Shown: piece by piece, positions 1-7,662 of the stretch
Layout: the number at the start of each line of letters is the position of its first letter
How positions within the stretch are numbered: the stretch's first letter is position 1
Assembly: GCA_902786965.1 (NCBI GenBank)
Contig: CADAEJ010000010.1
Coordinates: 35,696 to 99,695 of the forward strand
Length of the DNA stretch: 64,000 nucleotides
Origin: an uncultured Ruminococcus sp.
GTDB taxonomy: Bacteria > Bacillota > Clostridia > Oscillospirales > Ruminococcaceae
Direction: 5' to 3'
Notes under the pieces: generated by a model
What the model saw: only the letters and a program-made list of their open reading frames with translations
What the model was told of the DNA's origin: nothing
Databases searched by the model: none
Translations under genes and position numbers: made by a program

Positions 1-317
1 GGAAGATTGATGTCTGCTATCGAGTCATACCATATAACATCGCAGACATGATCTACCTTTGCAAGCTTTGCCTCCAGCTTTTTCACGTCCTTGTCCTGCA
101 TACCGTCTATCATCACGAATGCAAAGCCGCCCTTGCCGAATTCATCGAGCATGATGTCCTGACCTTTCATAGTGTCAAGGTCTTTTGGCAGGTAGGAGAG
201 GATATCGTAGTTTATCCTCGTGCCGAGCATTCCGATAAGGGACGGTACAAGCAGTACGAAGCTAAGGATCAGTATGATGAATCTGCCCTTAACGACTGCC
301 TTGCCGAATTTGTACAT
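1..317 (-). CDS. MMPL/RND-family exporter, N-terminal part (cut by window edge)
   Basis: Only the first 105 codons are in the window; the C-terminal part lies beyond the left edge. The protein begins MYKFGKAVVKGRF, followed by one hydrophobic helix at about residues 13-31, then a soluble stretch containing INYDILSYLPKDLDT and GGFAFVMIDG. A single helix followed by this NYD-LSYLP segment is typical of the first extracytoplasmic loop of MMPL/YdfJ-type exporters of the RND superfamily, which move lipids or drugs out of the cell. The ATG at 317 follows an AAGGGG ribosome site 10 bases upstream; an ATG at 325 is in another frame. The divergent TetR gene and the shared operators imply induction by a ligand of that regulator. 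Substrate unknown. Confidence 0.8.
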   Translation of the reverse strand, partial: MYKFGKAVVKGRFIILILSFVLLVPSLIGMLGTRINYDILSYLPKDLDTMKGQDIMLDEFGKGGFAFVMIDGMQDKDVKKLEAKLAKVDHVCDVIWYDSIADINL

Positions 318-366
318 TTATACATTACCCCTTTCAAATGACTGTTGTTATTTGCTTTAACCAAAT

Positions 367-515
367 AATGACCAATAGTCATTTTGTTTATTGAACCCAT
401 TGTATCACAAAAATGACCAATAGTCAATATCCAAAACTGAAAAAATTGACCGTTGGTCATATTTTTGTATACTTTGACAACTTAACCGTTTTATAAAAAC
501 TGACTATTGGTCACT
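367..515. promoter_or_regulatory. Four-copy TetR-type operator array
   Basis: Four palindromes of the form TGAC-N5-GTCA lie at 367-383 (AATGAC CAATA GTCATT, perfect 6-base arms), 412-428, 445-461 and 499-515. Copies 1 and 2 carry the spacer CAATA, copy 4 its reverse complement TATTG, and copy 3 CGTTG. Centres are about 45, 33 and 54 bp apart. Copy 2 covers the exporter -35 box, copy 1 lies just downstream of the exporter start site, and copy 4 sits directly upstream of the regulator -35 box. The arrangement fits autoregulation plus repression of the exporter by the adjacent TetR protein; this is inference from position and symmetry. Confidence 0.8.
399..427 (-). promoter_or_regulatory. Promoter of the MMPL exporter
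   Basis: On the minus strand TTGACT (427-422) and TACAAT (404-399) are separated by exactly 17 bases. The -35 box and half the spacer lie inside operator copy 2 (412-428), so a bound repressor would exclude RNA polymerase. Confidence 0.75.
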
Positions 516-523
516 TTTGCCCC

Positions 524-552
524 TTGACAAGCTCAATGCAAGCGTTTATAAT
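524..552 (+). promoter_or_regulatory. Consensus promoter of the TetR gene
   Basis: TTGACA at 524-529 and TATAAT at 547-552 with a 17-base spacer: both hexamers match consensus. Operator copy 4 ends nine bases before the -35 box. Confidence 0.85.
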
Positions 553-601
553 TTATTTGACATATAAAAAATGCGCCCTGTGCGCACAAGGAGCTGAAAA
601 A

Positions 602-1207
602 ATGGGCAAGCTTGATGCTAACAAAAAGCAGAAGGAAACTTCACTTCTGGATACCGCCTTCAACCTTTTCACAACAAAAGGTCTGACCAAGACCTCCATT
701 TCTGAAATCGTAAGCAACGCAGGTGTGGCAAAGGGCACGTTCTACCTTTATTTTAAAGATAAGTACGACCTGCGCAACAGACTTATCGCACATAAATCAT
801 CACAGATGTTCAAGCAAGCTCTCGCGCAGATGAAGGCGACCAAAATGGAGCATGACTTTGAAAGTGATATTATTTTTGTAGTCGATAACATCATAAACCA
901 GCTTACTGAAAACAAGGCAACTTTGAATTTCATTTCAAAGAATCTAAGTTGGGGAGTGTTTAAAAATGCCCTCACTACCAAGTCGAGCGATAAAGACGTT
1001 GATTTTGCAGACGTTTACAATATGATAATCGAGAACGCGCCGAACACTGTTAAAGACCCTGAAATAATGATGTTTATGATAATCGAGCTTGTAAGCTCGA
1101 CCTGCTACTCGTCCATACTTTATTCCGAGCCGTGCGATATCGGTACGCTTAAACCCCACCTGTACAAAAGCATCAAGCATATCCTGCACGACCATATTGA
1201 TTATTGA
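602..1207 (+). CDS. TetR/AcrR-family transcriptional regulator
   Basis: A 201-residue repressor. Residues about 15-60 form the usual TetR DNA-binding domain: LLDTAFNLFTTKGL, then TSISEIVSNAGVAKGTFYLYF, the recognition helix motif, followed by KDKYDLRNRL. The remaining helical domain is not recognisably related to a named ligand class. The ATG at 602 is chosen because AAGGAG (588-593) is spaced eight bases from it; an upstream in-frame TTG at 524 would lie inside the promoter. It is divergent from the MMPL exporter and almost certainly binds the four palindromes between them, controlling both genes. It ends in a bidirectional terminator shared with purD. Confidence 0.93.
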   Translation: MGKLDANKKQKETSLLDTAFNLFTTKGLTKTSISEIVSNAGVAKGTFYLYFKDKYDLRNRLIAHKSSQMFKQALAQMKATKMEHDFESDIIFVVDNIINQLTENKATLNFISKNLSWGVFKNALTTKSSDKDVDFADVYNMIIENAPNTVKDPEIMMFMIIELVSSTCYSSILYSEPCDIGTLKPHLYKSIKHILHDHIDY

Positions 1208-1225
1208 CAGATCACAAATTCCCAT

Positions 1226-1269
1226 AAAAAAGAGTGACTGAACATTTTATCGTTCAGCCACTCTTTTTC
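1226..1269. terminator. Bidirectional terminator between tetR and purD
   Basis: A-run, then AGAGTG-a-CTGAAC (1231-1243), loop, GTTCAG-c-CACTCT (1252-1264) and a T-run. It ends the tetR transcript on the plus strand and the purine operon on the minus strand. Confidence 0.88.
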
Positions 1270-1271
1270 TT

Positions 1272-2630
1272 TTACTGTCTTAGATACACACCGTTTTCCT
1301 CGATGTATTCTTCCATATCCTCTTTGTATTCAAGCTCAAGAGGATCGCCGCTGTCAAGCGCCTTGAGCGCGCGCTGACCAATATCTTTGCGGTAGTGAAC
1401 GTCCTCCCAGTTTATCTTGCTGACAGCCTCGTAGCTCTTGTCGAGCGCACCCTGCAGGGTGAGAGCCGTGCAGGTGACACCAAGCACACGTCCGCCGTTG
1501 TTTGTGAACTTTCCGCCCTCAAGCTTTGTGCCCGCGTGGTAAACGAAAGCACCGTCGACCTGACCCTTATCGTCAAGTCCTGTTATCTCGTAGCCCTTCT
1601 TGTAGCTTGTCGGGTAGCCGCCGCTTGCCATAACAACGCAGGTGCAGTAGCCGCTTTTCCAGCCGATATTGACATCAGATAATCTGTGCTCGTAAATAGC
1701 CTCAAATATCTCGCAAAGATCGCCGTCAAGCATCGGCAGAACCACCTGTGTCTCGGGATCACCGAAGCGGCAGTTGTACTCGATCACCTTCGGTCCCTTC
1801 GGCGTGAGCATCAGCCCGAAATACAAACAGCCCTCAAAGGTACGTCCCTCTGCGTTCATAGCATTTATCGTCGGCAGGAAGATCTTTTCCATACATTCCT
1901 TTGCGATATCCTCCGTGTAGTACGGGTTTGGCGCAACAGTGCCCATTCCGCCGGTGTTCAGTCCCAGATCGCAGTCAAGCGCTCTTTTGTGATCCATCGA
2001 GGAGATCATCGGCACGACCGTCTTTCCGTCCGTGAACGACAGCACCGATACCTCGGGTCCTGTCAGGAATTCCTCCACCACGATAGTCGAGCTGCTCTTG
2101 CCGAATTTCAGCTCGTCGATCATCGAGTGTATAGCCTCCACAGCCTCCTGTTCGTTCTGCGCAAGTATAACGCCCTTGCCAAGTGCAAGTCCGTCAGCCT
2201 TGATGACAGCAGGGTAGGTGTTTTGCTTTTTAACATAAGCGATAGCCTCCGCGCTGTTGTCAAAAACCTCGTAGGCTGCGGTAGGAATGTTGTACTTTTT
2301 CATCAGCTCTTTAGAGAATACCTTGCTTCCCTCGATAATAGCCGCGTCCTTTTTCGGACCGAATGTCTTGAAGCCTGCAGCCTGGAGAGCATCGACCATA
2401 CCCAGCACCAGCGGATCATCGGGAGCTACCGCGACCATATCCACACCGAGCTTTTTTGCAAGCGCCACAACGCCGTCGATGTCAGTCGCCGCAACATCAA
2501 AGCACTGTGCGTACTTTGAGATACCGCCGTTTCCCGGTGTGCAGTACAGCTTGCCGACCTTTTTTGACTCTGCAAGCTTCATTATAATTGCGTGTTCACG
2601 GCCGCCGCCGCCAACAACGAGTATATCCAT
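1272..2630 (-). CDS. purD: Phosphoribosylamine-glycine ligase (GAR synthetase)
   Basis: Joins glycine to 5-phosphoribosylamine with ATP, the second step of purine synthesis, in the cytosol. The 452-residue protein opens with the family signature MDILVVGGGGREHAI and has the PurD N domain (GNGGI at about 34), the ATP-grasp domain (SKVFSKELMKKYNIPTA near 105, KADGLALGKGV near 145, VVEEFLTGPEVS near 185) and the C-terminal part with GMGTVAPNP and EYNCRFGDPETQ. It is slightly longer than the roughly 420-430 residues usual for the family. The ribosome site GGGGAGG lies nine bases before the ATG. It is the last gene of the operon, 21 bases after the AICAR formyltransferase and directly before the shared terminator. 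Confidence 0.97.
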   Translation of the reverse strand: MDILVVGGGGREHAIIMKLAESKKVGKLYCTPGNGGISKYAQCFDVAATDIDGVVALAKKLGVDMVAVAPDDPLVLGMVDALQAAGFKTFGPKKDAAIIEGSKVFSKELMKKYNIPTAAYEVFDNSAEAIAYVKKQNTYPAVIKADGLALGKGVILAQNEQEAVEAIHSMIDELKFGKSSSTIVVEEFLTGPEVSVLSFTDGKTVVPMISSMDHKRALDCDLGLNTGGMGTVAPNPYYTEDIAKECMEKIFLPTINAMNAEGRTFEGCLYFGLMLTPKGPKVIEYNCRFGDPETQVVLPMLDGDLCEIFEAIYEHRLSDVNIGWKSGYCTCVVMASGGYPTSYKKGYEITGLDDKGQVDGAFVYHAGTKLEGGKFTNNGGRVLGVTCTALTLQGALDKSYEAVSKINWEDVHYRKDIGQRALKALDSGDPLELEYKEDMEEYIEENGVYLRQ

Positions 2631-2651
2631 AAATCTGTCCTCCCCAAGTGA

Positions 2652-3833
2652 TTAGTGGTGGAAAAGTCTGATACCTGTGAATGCCATAGCGATGCCGTAC
2701 TTGTTGCAGGTCATGATAACGTGGTCATCACGGATAGATCCGCCCGGCTCTGCAATGTAAGCAACGCCCGACTTTTTAGCTCTTTCAATGTTGTCACCGA
2801 ATGGGAAGAAAGCGTCAGAGCCAAGGCAAACATCCTTGTTCTTGGCTATCCATTCCTTCTTTTCCTCGGCAGTCAGCACCTCGGGCTTTACCTTGAAGAG
2901 TGTCTGCCATACGCCGTCAGCAAGCACATCGTCATGCTCGTCGGAGATGTAAACGTCGATAGTGTTGTCGCGGTCCGGACGTCTGATGTCGTCAACGAAC
3001 TGCAAGCCAAGTACCTTTGGGTGCTGCCTCAGCCACCAGATGTCAGCCTTGTTGCCTGCAAGTCTTGTGCAGTGTATCCTTGACTGCTGACCTGCACCGA
3101 TACCGATAGCCTGTCCGTTCTTAACGTAGCAAACAGAGTTTGACTGTGTGTATTTGAGTGTGATAAGCGAGATAACAAGGTCAGTCTTTTTGTCATCGGG
3201 GATATCCTTGTTTTCGGTAACGATATTTGTGAGCATATCGTTGTCTATCTTCAGCTCGTTTCTGCCCTGCTCGAAGGTAACGCCGTATACCTGCTTTCTC
3301 TCGATAGGTGCGGGAACATAGCTCTCGTCTATCTGAATGATGTTGTATGTGCCCTTTCTCTTTGATTTGAGTATCTCAAGAGCCTCGTCGGTGTAGCCCG
3401 GTGCGATGATGCCGTCTGATACCTCGCGCTTGATAAGGTTTGCAGTACAAGCGTCACACTCGTCTGAAAGCGCGATAAAGTCGCCGTAGGAGGACATTCT
3501 GTCAGCACCTCTTGCCTTTGCATAAGCGCAAGCCATAGGTGTCAGCTCGCCCAGATCGTCAACAAAGTAGATCTTCTTTTCAGTCTCCGTCAGGTGAGTG
3601 CCGATAGCCGCACCAGCAGGTGAAACGTGCTTGAAAGAGGTTGCGGCGCAAAAGCCCGTAGCCTTTTTAAGCTCCTTTACCAGCTGCCAGCCGTTAAACG
3701 CATCAAGCAGATTGATGTAGCCCGGCTTGCCGTTAAGCACCGTGATAGGCAGCTCCTTTCCGTCCTCCATAAAGACCTTTGACGGCTTCTGATTAGGGTT
3801 GCAGCCGTACTTTAAAAGCATTTCGTTTGCCAT
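2652..3833 (-). CDS. purH: Standalone AICAR formyltransferase (PurH C-terminal domain only)
   Basis: Transfers a formyl group from 10-formyl-THF to AICAR to give FAICAR, the ninth step of purine synthesis. At 393 residues it corresponds to the formyltransferase half of PurH; the usual N-terminal MGS-like IMP cyclohydrolase domain is absent. Recognisable pieces are LKYGCNPNQKPS at the start, TSFKHVSPAGAAIG, GDFIALSDECD, KYTQSNSVCYVKNGQAIGIGAGQQSR, the SDAFFPFGD segment and AEPGGSIRDD near the C terminus. The ATG at 3833 is nine bases from GGAGG; a TTG six bases upstream would be only three bases away from it. Final ring closure is presumably done by the separate PurO-type gene in the same operon. 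Symbol used in the sense of the domain, not a bifunctional enzyme. Confidence 0.93.
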   Translation of the reverse strand: MANEMLLKYGCNPNQKPSKVFMEDGKELPITVLNGKPGYINLLDAFNGWQLVKELKKATGFCAATSFKHVSPAGAAIGTHLTETEKKIYFVDDLGELTPMACAYAKARGADRMSSYGDFIALSDECDACTANLIKREVSDGIIAPGYTDEALEILKSKRKGTYNIIQIDESYVPAPIERKQVYGVTFEQGRNELKIDNDMLTNIVTENKDIPDDKKTDLVISLITLKYTQSNSVCYVKNGQAIGIGAGQQSRIHCTRLAGNKADIWWLRQHPKVLGLQFVDDIRRPDRDNTIDVYISDEHDDVLADGVWQTLFKVKPEVLTAEEKKEWIAKNKDVCLGSDAFFPFGDNIERAKKSGVAYIAEPGGSIRDDHVIMTCNKYGIAMAFTGIRLFHH

Positions 3834-3887
3834 TTTCAATTACCTCCGTTTATGTTTTATAGCATTTTACTATTGTAAAAACGTGAA

Positions 3888-5897
3888 CTATTTTTTCTTC
3901 CAGAACTCCTTGTTGAAGTAGTCCGAGTTCTGCTGGATCTGCTCGGTCAGCTTGTCCCTGCCTATCTCCTCCGCAAGCGTCTGCCTGCCGCTGAAAAGAT
4001 CGGTGCCGAGCCCAAGCCTGTCGCCCTTTATCTGCGCACCCAGCGCCGAAAGGGTAGTGGGGAACATATCCATAGGCGCAAAGATGCGGTTCTTTGCATT
4101 TTCAGGGGACTTTTGTGCGTTTATAAAGCAGTTGTACGGCGAGCGCTCGTAGCCGTCCTCCTCAAATTCGATACCCTTTGGAAAATGCTCTGCGATGTGA
4201 TCGCCCGTGATGATAACGACCGTGTCCTCCCAGTAGGGCTTTGTTTTGAGCCACCTGATAAACTCGTCCACCTGCCGTGATGTGCAGCCGACAGCCGCAG
4301 CATAGTTATTTCCTACGCTCTTGTCGCAAAGCGCGCAGCGGTAGCCCTCCTCAAAGCTGTGTGTGTCCATCGTGTACATCGTCACCGCAAAAGGCTTGCT
4401 TCCCTTTGCAAGCTCGTCTATTTTAAGTTTTGAGAACTCAAACATTTTTCTGTCCTCAAAGCCCCACATCTTGAAGTAGTCCTTGGGGATAAGTCCCTCG
4501 TCACGCGCACTGTTCAGGTCAAAAATATTGCTGTCCTCGTACCTGCCGACATAGCTGTTGTACGCCGCAAAGTTTGAATCCGACCCCTCGATGAAAAGCT
4601 GCTCGTAGCCGTTATCGTGCAGCAGATCCTCCAGCCTTGTCAGCGAGGGCAGAAAGCTGTTAAGCTCGTCCATATTGTTGCGCATTTTCCCCAGCGGAGT
4701 CATCAGTACAACTCCCGAGGTCTGCGCAATAGTCGCGCCCATAGTGTATGCGATGCTCGGCGCTCTGACTATCGAGCCGCCAAGCTTGTCGGTGTGAGAA
4801 AAGTTTATGTTGTCCTTTGCAAGCTTTGTAAGCTCGGGCATAAGATCATAGTTTTGCAGACCGCCGTTTTCAGGAGCCGCAAAGGAGTTTTCTATCGACT
4901 CCAGATAAAGATAGATAAGATTTTTCTTCTTCTCGGGGAATATCACATTCTCGCTGCTCGGAGCAACATAGTACTGCTCGTAAAGCTGCGATGTGTGCAT
5001 CTGATTGTATATGTACGAGAACGTGCCTGTTTCCCAGAACAGCGCCGTTACCGAAAACACGGGTATCACCGCCCACGCAGCGATGCGCGTGTGTTTTGCA
5101 TTTGCGGTCAGTCCGCCCTTTTTGTCGGGGCATCTGAAATTCAGCCTTTGTGCTCGCGACATTCTCACGAGCCTTATGCACAAAAGCACCGCCGCGATAA
5201 CTGCAATGCAGGCATAAAGTATCAGCTTGTGTGCCATTTCGGGAGTGTATCCGTCATTTGCAAACTGCACCGTGAACATTATCGCCTCAATATCCATACT
5301 CGGAAAATGAATGTGCAGAAATACCGTTGCCGTGAGCAGCAGCGCACTTATCGCCATCAGCACGCAGCCGATAACAAGCAGCAGCTTTTTCACACGGCTC
5401 GGCTTTTCATCGCTTTTTTCGGTGCTGAATATCGGCTGCACACAGATAAGTACTGTCCTGTACAGCTTTGCAGGCTTAAAGCCCTTTTCCGCCAGAAACG
5501 ATATAAGTCTGTGCGCAAGCAGTATCCCCGCGCAAATGCACAGCGGCTTGAGCCATATCATAAACCATTTTAGCAGCTCGTGCGGACCTTCCGAGAACTC
5601 GGTGCGCATATAGCTGACCGATTTAGTGTAGCCCGTATTTACAAACACATAAATACCTATCAGACGATACAGCCACAGCGGCGAGCGCACAGGTGCTGCA
5701 GCAGGCAGCCAGAAAAGCGTGAGGCTTAAAAAAGGGCACAGTGCATACACCGCAAACTCCGCTGCACTGACGCTGAAAAACGTCAGCACCATATGCATCA
5801 GGCGCACAGTCACCGCAAGCGATGCCGCCAGCGTGAAAAGGATATGCCCCCGCGGATTTCTCCTTATGCTTTTCATATATAATGAAAACAGCCTCAT
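3888..5897 (-). CDS. LTA synthase / phosphoglycerol transferase-type membrane sulfatase-fold protein
   Basis: A 669-residue membrane enzyme. About six hydrophobic segments occupy residues 15-300, followed by an extracellular sulfatase-fold domain. It contains NLIYLYLESIENSF (the first metal-binding Glu), GGSIVRAPSIAYTMGATIAQTSG (the Thr in YTMGA is a candidate nucleophile, by similarity to MdoB/LtaS enzymes), a TMDTHSFEEG segment and VVIITGDHIAEHFP (metal-binding Asp-His). Relatives move glycerol phosphate from phosphatidylglycerol onto teichoic acids or glycans. It lies inside the purine operon, between a small unknown gene and the AICAR formyltransferase, with 36 and 48 bases on either side and no terminator seen. 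The ribosome site before the ATG is weak (GGGG). Exact acceptor unknown. Confidence 0.85.
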   Translation of the reverse strand: MRLFSLYMKSIRRNPRGHILFTLAASLAVTVRLMHMVLTFFSVSAAEFAVYALCPFLSLTLFWLPAAAPVRSPLWLYRLIGIYVFVNTGYTKSVSYMRTEFSEGPHELLKWFMIWLKPLCICAGILLAHRLISFLAEKGFKPAKLYRTVLICVQPIFSTEKSDEKPSRVKKLLLVIGCVLMAISALLLTATVFLHIHFPSMDIEAIMFTVQFANDGYTPEMAHKLILYACIAVIAAVLLCIRLVRMSRAQRLNFRCPDKKGGLTANAKHTRIAAWAVIPVFSVTALFWETGTFSYIYNQMHTSQLYEQYYVAPSSENVIFPEKKKNLIYLYLESIENSFAAPENGGLQNYDLMPELTKLAKDNINFSHTDKLGGSIVRAPSIAYTMGATIAQTSGVVLMTPLGKMRNNMDELNSFLPSLTRLEDLLHDNGYEQLFIEGSDSNFAAYNSYVGRYEDSNIFDLNSARDEGLIPKDYFKMWGFEDRKMFEFSKLKIDELAKGSKPFAVTMYTMDTHSFEEGYRCALCDKSVGNNYAAAVGCTSRQVDEFIRWLKTKPYWEDTVVIITGDHIAEHFPKGIEFEEDGYERSPYNCFINAQKSPENAKNRIFAPMDMFPTTLSALGAQIKGDRLGLGTDLFSGRQTLAEEIGRDKLTEQIQQNSDYFNKEFWKKK

Positions 5898-5933
5898 TCT
5901 TCTGACCCCATAAAGTACATTTTTTTGTACAGT

Positions 5934-6356
5934 TTATTCCTTCTTTTTCTTTCTTCTTATAGATATTTTTCTTGGCTTTTTCTCTTTTTCTTTAATATAT
6001 TCCTGCACCTTGTGTACATCATCGACTTTAGTAAAGCTCTTCTGCGGATCTACAAATCCGTAATCACCCGTAAGCTCTCTGCCAACGTAGATGTGTACCT
6101 CGGTGCGTCCGCCCCTGTACTCGTTTTTCATACTTCCGTTGAGCGTTGCGATAACAAGCTCGCCCGTACCCTTTATCTCACCGATAAGGTTGAGCTTTGT
6201 CGCGATAGGCAGTCTGCCTTTCTGCACAGCCATTTCCTCGCCGTCTATAACAAGGCGTGTCCTGCCCTTGTTGACTATCAGTATCTCGTGACCGTTGTAT
6301 TCGGCGCGCCACGCCTCGTGGTCACCCATTTTATAAGCAACTGTTTCGGTAGCCAT
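5934..6356 (-). CDS. Conserved-looking small basic protein of unknown function
   Basis: A 140-residue soluble protein with no signal peptide or membrane segment. The body (EAWRAEYNGHEILIVNKGRT, LVIDGEEM, GTGELVIATLNGS) looks like a small all-beta domain, and the C terminus is strongly basic, ending in runs of Lys and Arg (ISIRRKKKKE). The ATG follows GGAGG by seven bases. It lies 13 bases downstream of the IMP cyclohydrolase and upstream of the LTA synthase-like gene, so it is surely part of the purine operon transcript. I do not recognise the family; a nucleic-acid-binding role for the basic tail would only be a guess. Confidence 0.75.
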   Translation of the reverse strand: MATETVAYKMGDHEAWRAEYNGHEILIVNKGRTRLVIDGEEMAVQKGRLPIATKLNLIGEIKGTGELVIATLNGSMKNEYRGGRTEVHIYVGRELTGDYGFVDPQKSFTKVDDVHKVQEYIKEKEKKPRKISIRRKKKKE

Positions 6357-6369
6357 TTCAAACCTCCGC

Positions 6370-7086
6370 TTATTTCGAGTATTTGTTTACGACCTTTGTT
6401 GTTGCCTTGCCGCTGTGTATATCAATGAACCTTACAAACAGCGATACCTTGTTATCCTCGTTCAGAGCATTCCAAAGTCCGTTTGTGAACTCGTCAATAT
6501 CGTTTGGTATCTCTATCTTTTCAGGCTCGCCCTCAAAGCTTGGCAGCGGATTACCGTCGCCCATATAGGTGTGGATAAAGTGACCCACGCCGTTTAAAGG
6601 ATTTGTGTATGTGAAAGTAAATCTCTCCGCGCAGTCAGGATTTCCGTCAGCTGACTTGATGATGTTCATAGCGTAGTTGTACTCGCCGCCGCCAACGTGC
6701 ATTATTCCCGAGATACGAGGAGTATAGTTGGGAGCGTCGTCCTCATACAGCCTTGTGCGCAGAGCCTGCTCAAAGGTCTGCTGATTGTCCATAAGCTCGT
6801 ATATAGTGTCAGTCTGGTCGCCGTTTGTAACGATAGTCTTGTTGCCAAGCACGCGCACAGGGGAGTAGATGATAAGGTGCGGGTCTGTCAGCTTGCTCGG
6901 GTCGGCAGCCTCGGTCTTTATGCCGTCAGCAGTTTCGGTAAAAACTCTGTTTCTTGAGTTTACACTTCTGCCCATAATAAAGTACGCAGTAACAGCGTTC
7001 TTTCCGTCAGCACTCTTTCCGATGATAATGCCTCTGCCGGGGTAGCTGTTGGTCTTTAAAGCCTCATAGATATCAATAGTTTTCAT
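6370..7086 (-). CDS. purO: IMP cyclohydrolase, archaeal PurO type
   Basis: A 238-residue protein that should close the purine ring by converting FAICAR to IMP. The sequence matches what I know of the IMP_cyclohyd (PurO-like) family: NSYPGRGIIIGKSADGKNAVTAYFIMGRS, SRNRVF, LIIYSPVRVLGN, ISGIMHVGGGEYNYAMNI and GVGHFIHTYMGDG. The family is named from methanogens but occurs in Clostridia next to PurH proteins that lack their cyclohydrolase domain, exactly the situation here. The ATG at 7086 has GGAGG eight bases upstream; an upstream in-frame ATG at 7107 has no ribosome site. It sits between a GNAT gene and a small unknown gene of the same operon. Confidence 0.87.
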   Translation of the reverse strand: MKTIDIYEALKTNSYPGRGIIIGKSADGKNAVTAYFIMGRSVNSRNRVFTETADGIKTEAADPSKLTDPHLIIYSPVRVLGNKTIVTNGDQTDTIYELMDNQQTFEQALRTRLYEDDAPNYTPRISGIMHVGGGEYNYAMNIIKSADGNPDCAERFTFTYTNPLNGVGHFIHTYMGDGNPLPSFEGEPEKIEIPNDIDEFTNGLWNALNEDNKVSLFVRFIDIHSGKATTKVVNKYSK

Positions 7087-7121
7087 ATTCTTACCTCCAT
7101 ATATCATATTAGTCCTCTATA

Positions 7122-7625
7122 TTATTTTCTGACTGCCTTCATATTTATGCAGTCCCATTTTTCGCCGCCGAACTCAAAGCATTCCCTTTCGGTGTCCGTC
7201 GGGATAAACCCTGCCGCCTTGTAGCAGCCCAGCGCACTTTCGTTGCAGGCGAAAACGCCAAGCGTTACAGTATGCGCACCGAAAATCTCAAATGCGTATT
7301 TCAGCGCCTGCGAGAGCATCTGCTTGCCAAAGCCCTTACCGCGCATATCGGGCGAAATGATGATGAACCCCATATGTATGCTGTTGTTTACGCAGTCTGC
7401 TTTTCTGAAAATAAAGTGTCCGCACACTCTGCCGCTGTCGTCCAGCGCCGTCATGAACCACGCATTGTCGTCTTTGCAGAATTCATCGTACCTGTCACAT
7501 AGCTGCTGTGCGGTCATCGGGAACCTATACATTCCCGCACACCATTTCATAAAGCTCTTTTCATCGGTCAGCCAGCCTGCGATCATCTCGCTGTCCTGCC
7601 GCTTGAACGGTCTTAATCTTATCAT
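7122..7625 (-). CDS. GNAT-family N-acetyltransferase
   Basis: A 167-residue acetyltransferase of the RimJ/RimL-like GNAT branch. It starts MIRLRPFKRQD and has the acetyl-CoA-binding motif A, MGFIIISPDMRGKGFGKQML at about residues 84-103, followed by the motif B segment LGVFACNESALGCYKAAGF. The substrate cannot be read from sequence. A GGGAG ribosome site is six to eight bases before the ATG. It is embedded between purN and purO with gaps of about 36 bases, so it is co-transcribed with purine genes; a link to purine or formyl metabolism is possible but unproven. Confidence 0.88.
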   Translation of the reverse strand: MIRLRPFKRQDSEMIAGWLTDEKSFMKWCAGMYRFPMTAQQLCDRYDEFCKDDNAWFMTALDDSGRVCGHFIFRKADCVNNSIHMGFIIISPDMRGKGFGKQMLSQALKYAFEIFGAHTVTLGVFACNESALGCYKAAGFIPTDTERECFEFGGEKWDCINMKAVRK

Positions 7626-7662
7626 TTTGCTTCTCCCTATAATGTTTTTTTGTATTTTGTAT

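Noticed and set aside
524-601. Upstream extension of the TetR frame to a TTG at 524
   Set aside because: It would start inside the -35 box of a consensus promoter; the ATG at 602 has a proper AAGGAG site.
1686-2519. 277-codon plus-strand ORF opposite purD
   Set aside because: It is a shadow of purD; no ribosome site, and the protein is not family-like.
4617-5573. 318-codon plus-strand ORF opposite the LTA synthase-like gene
   Set aside because: Composition (His, Arg, Cys rich, no domain) is that of an antisense shadow of a membrane-protein gene.
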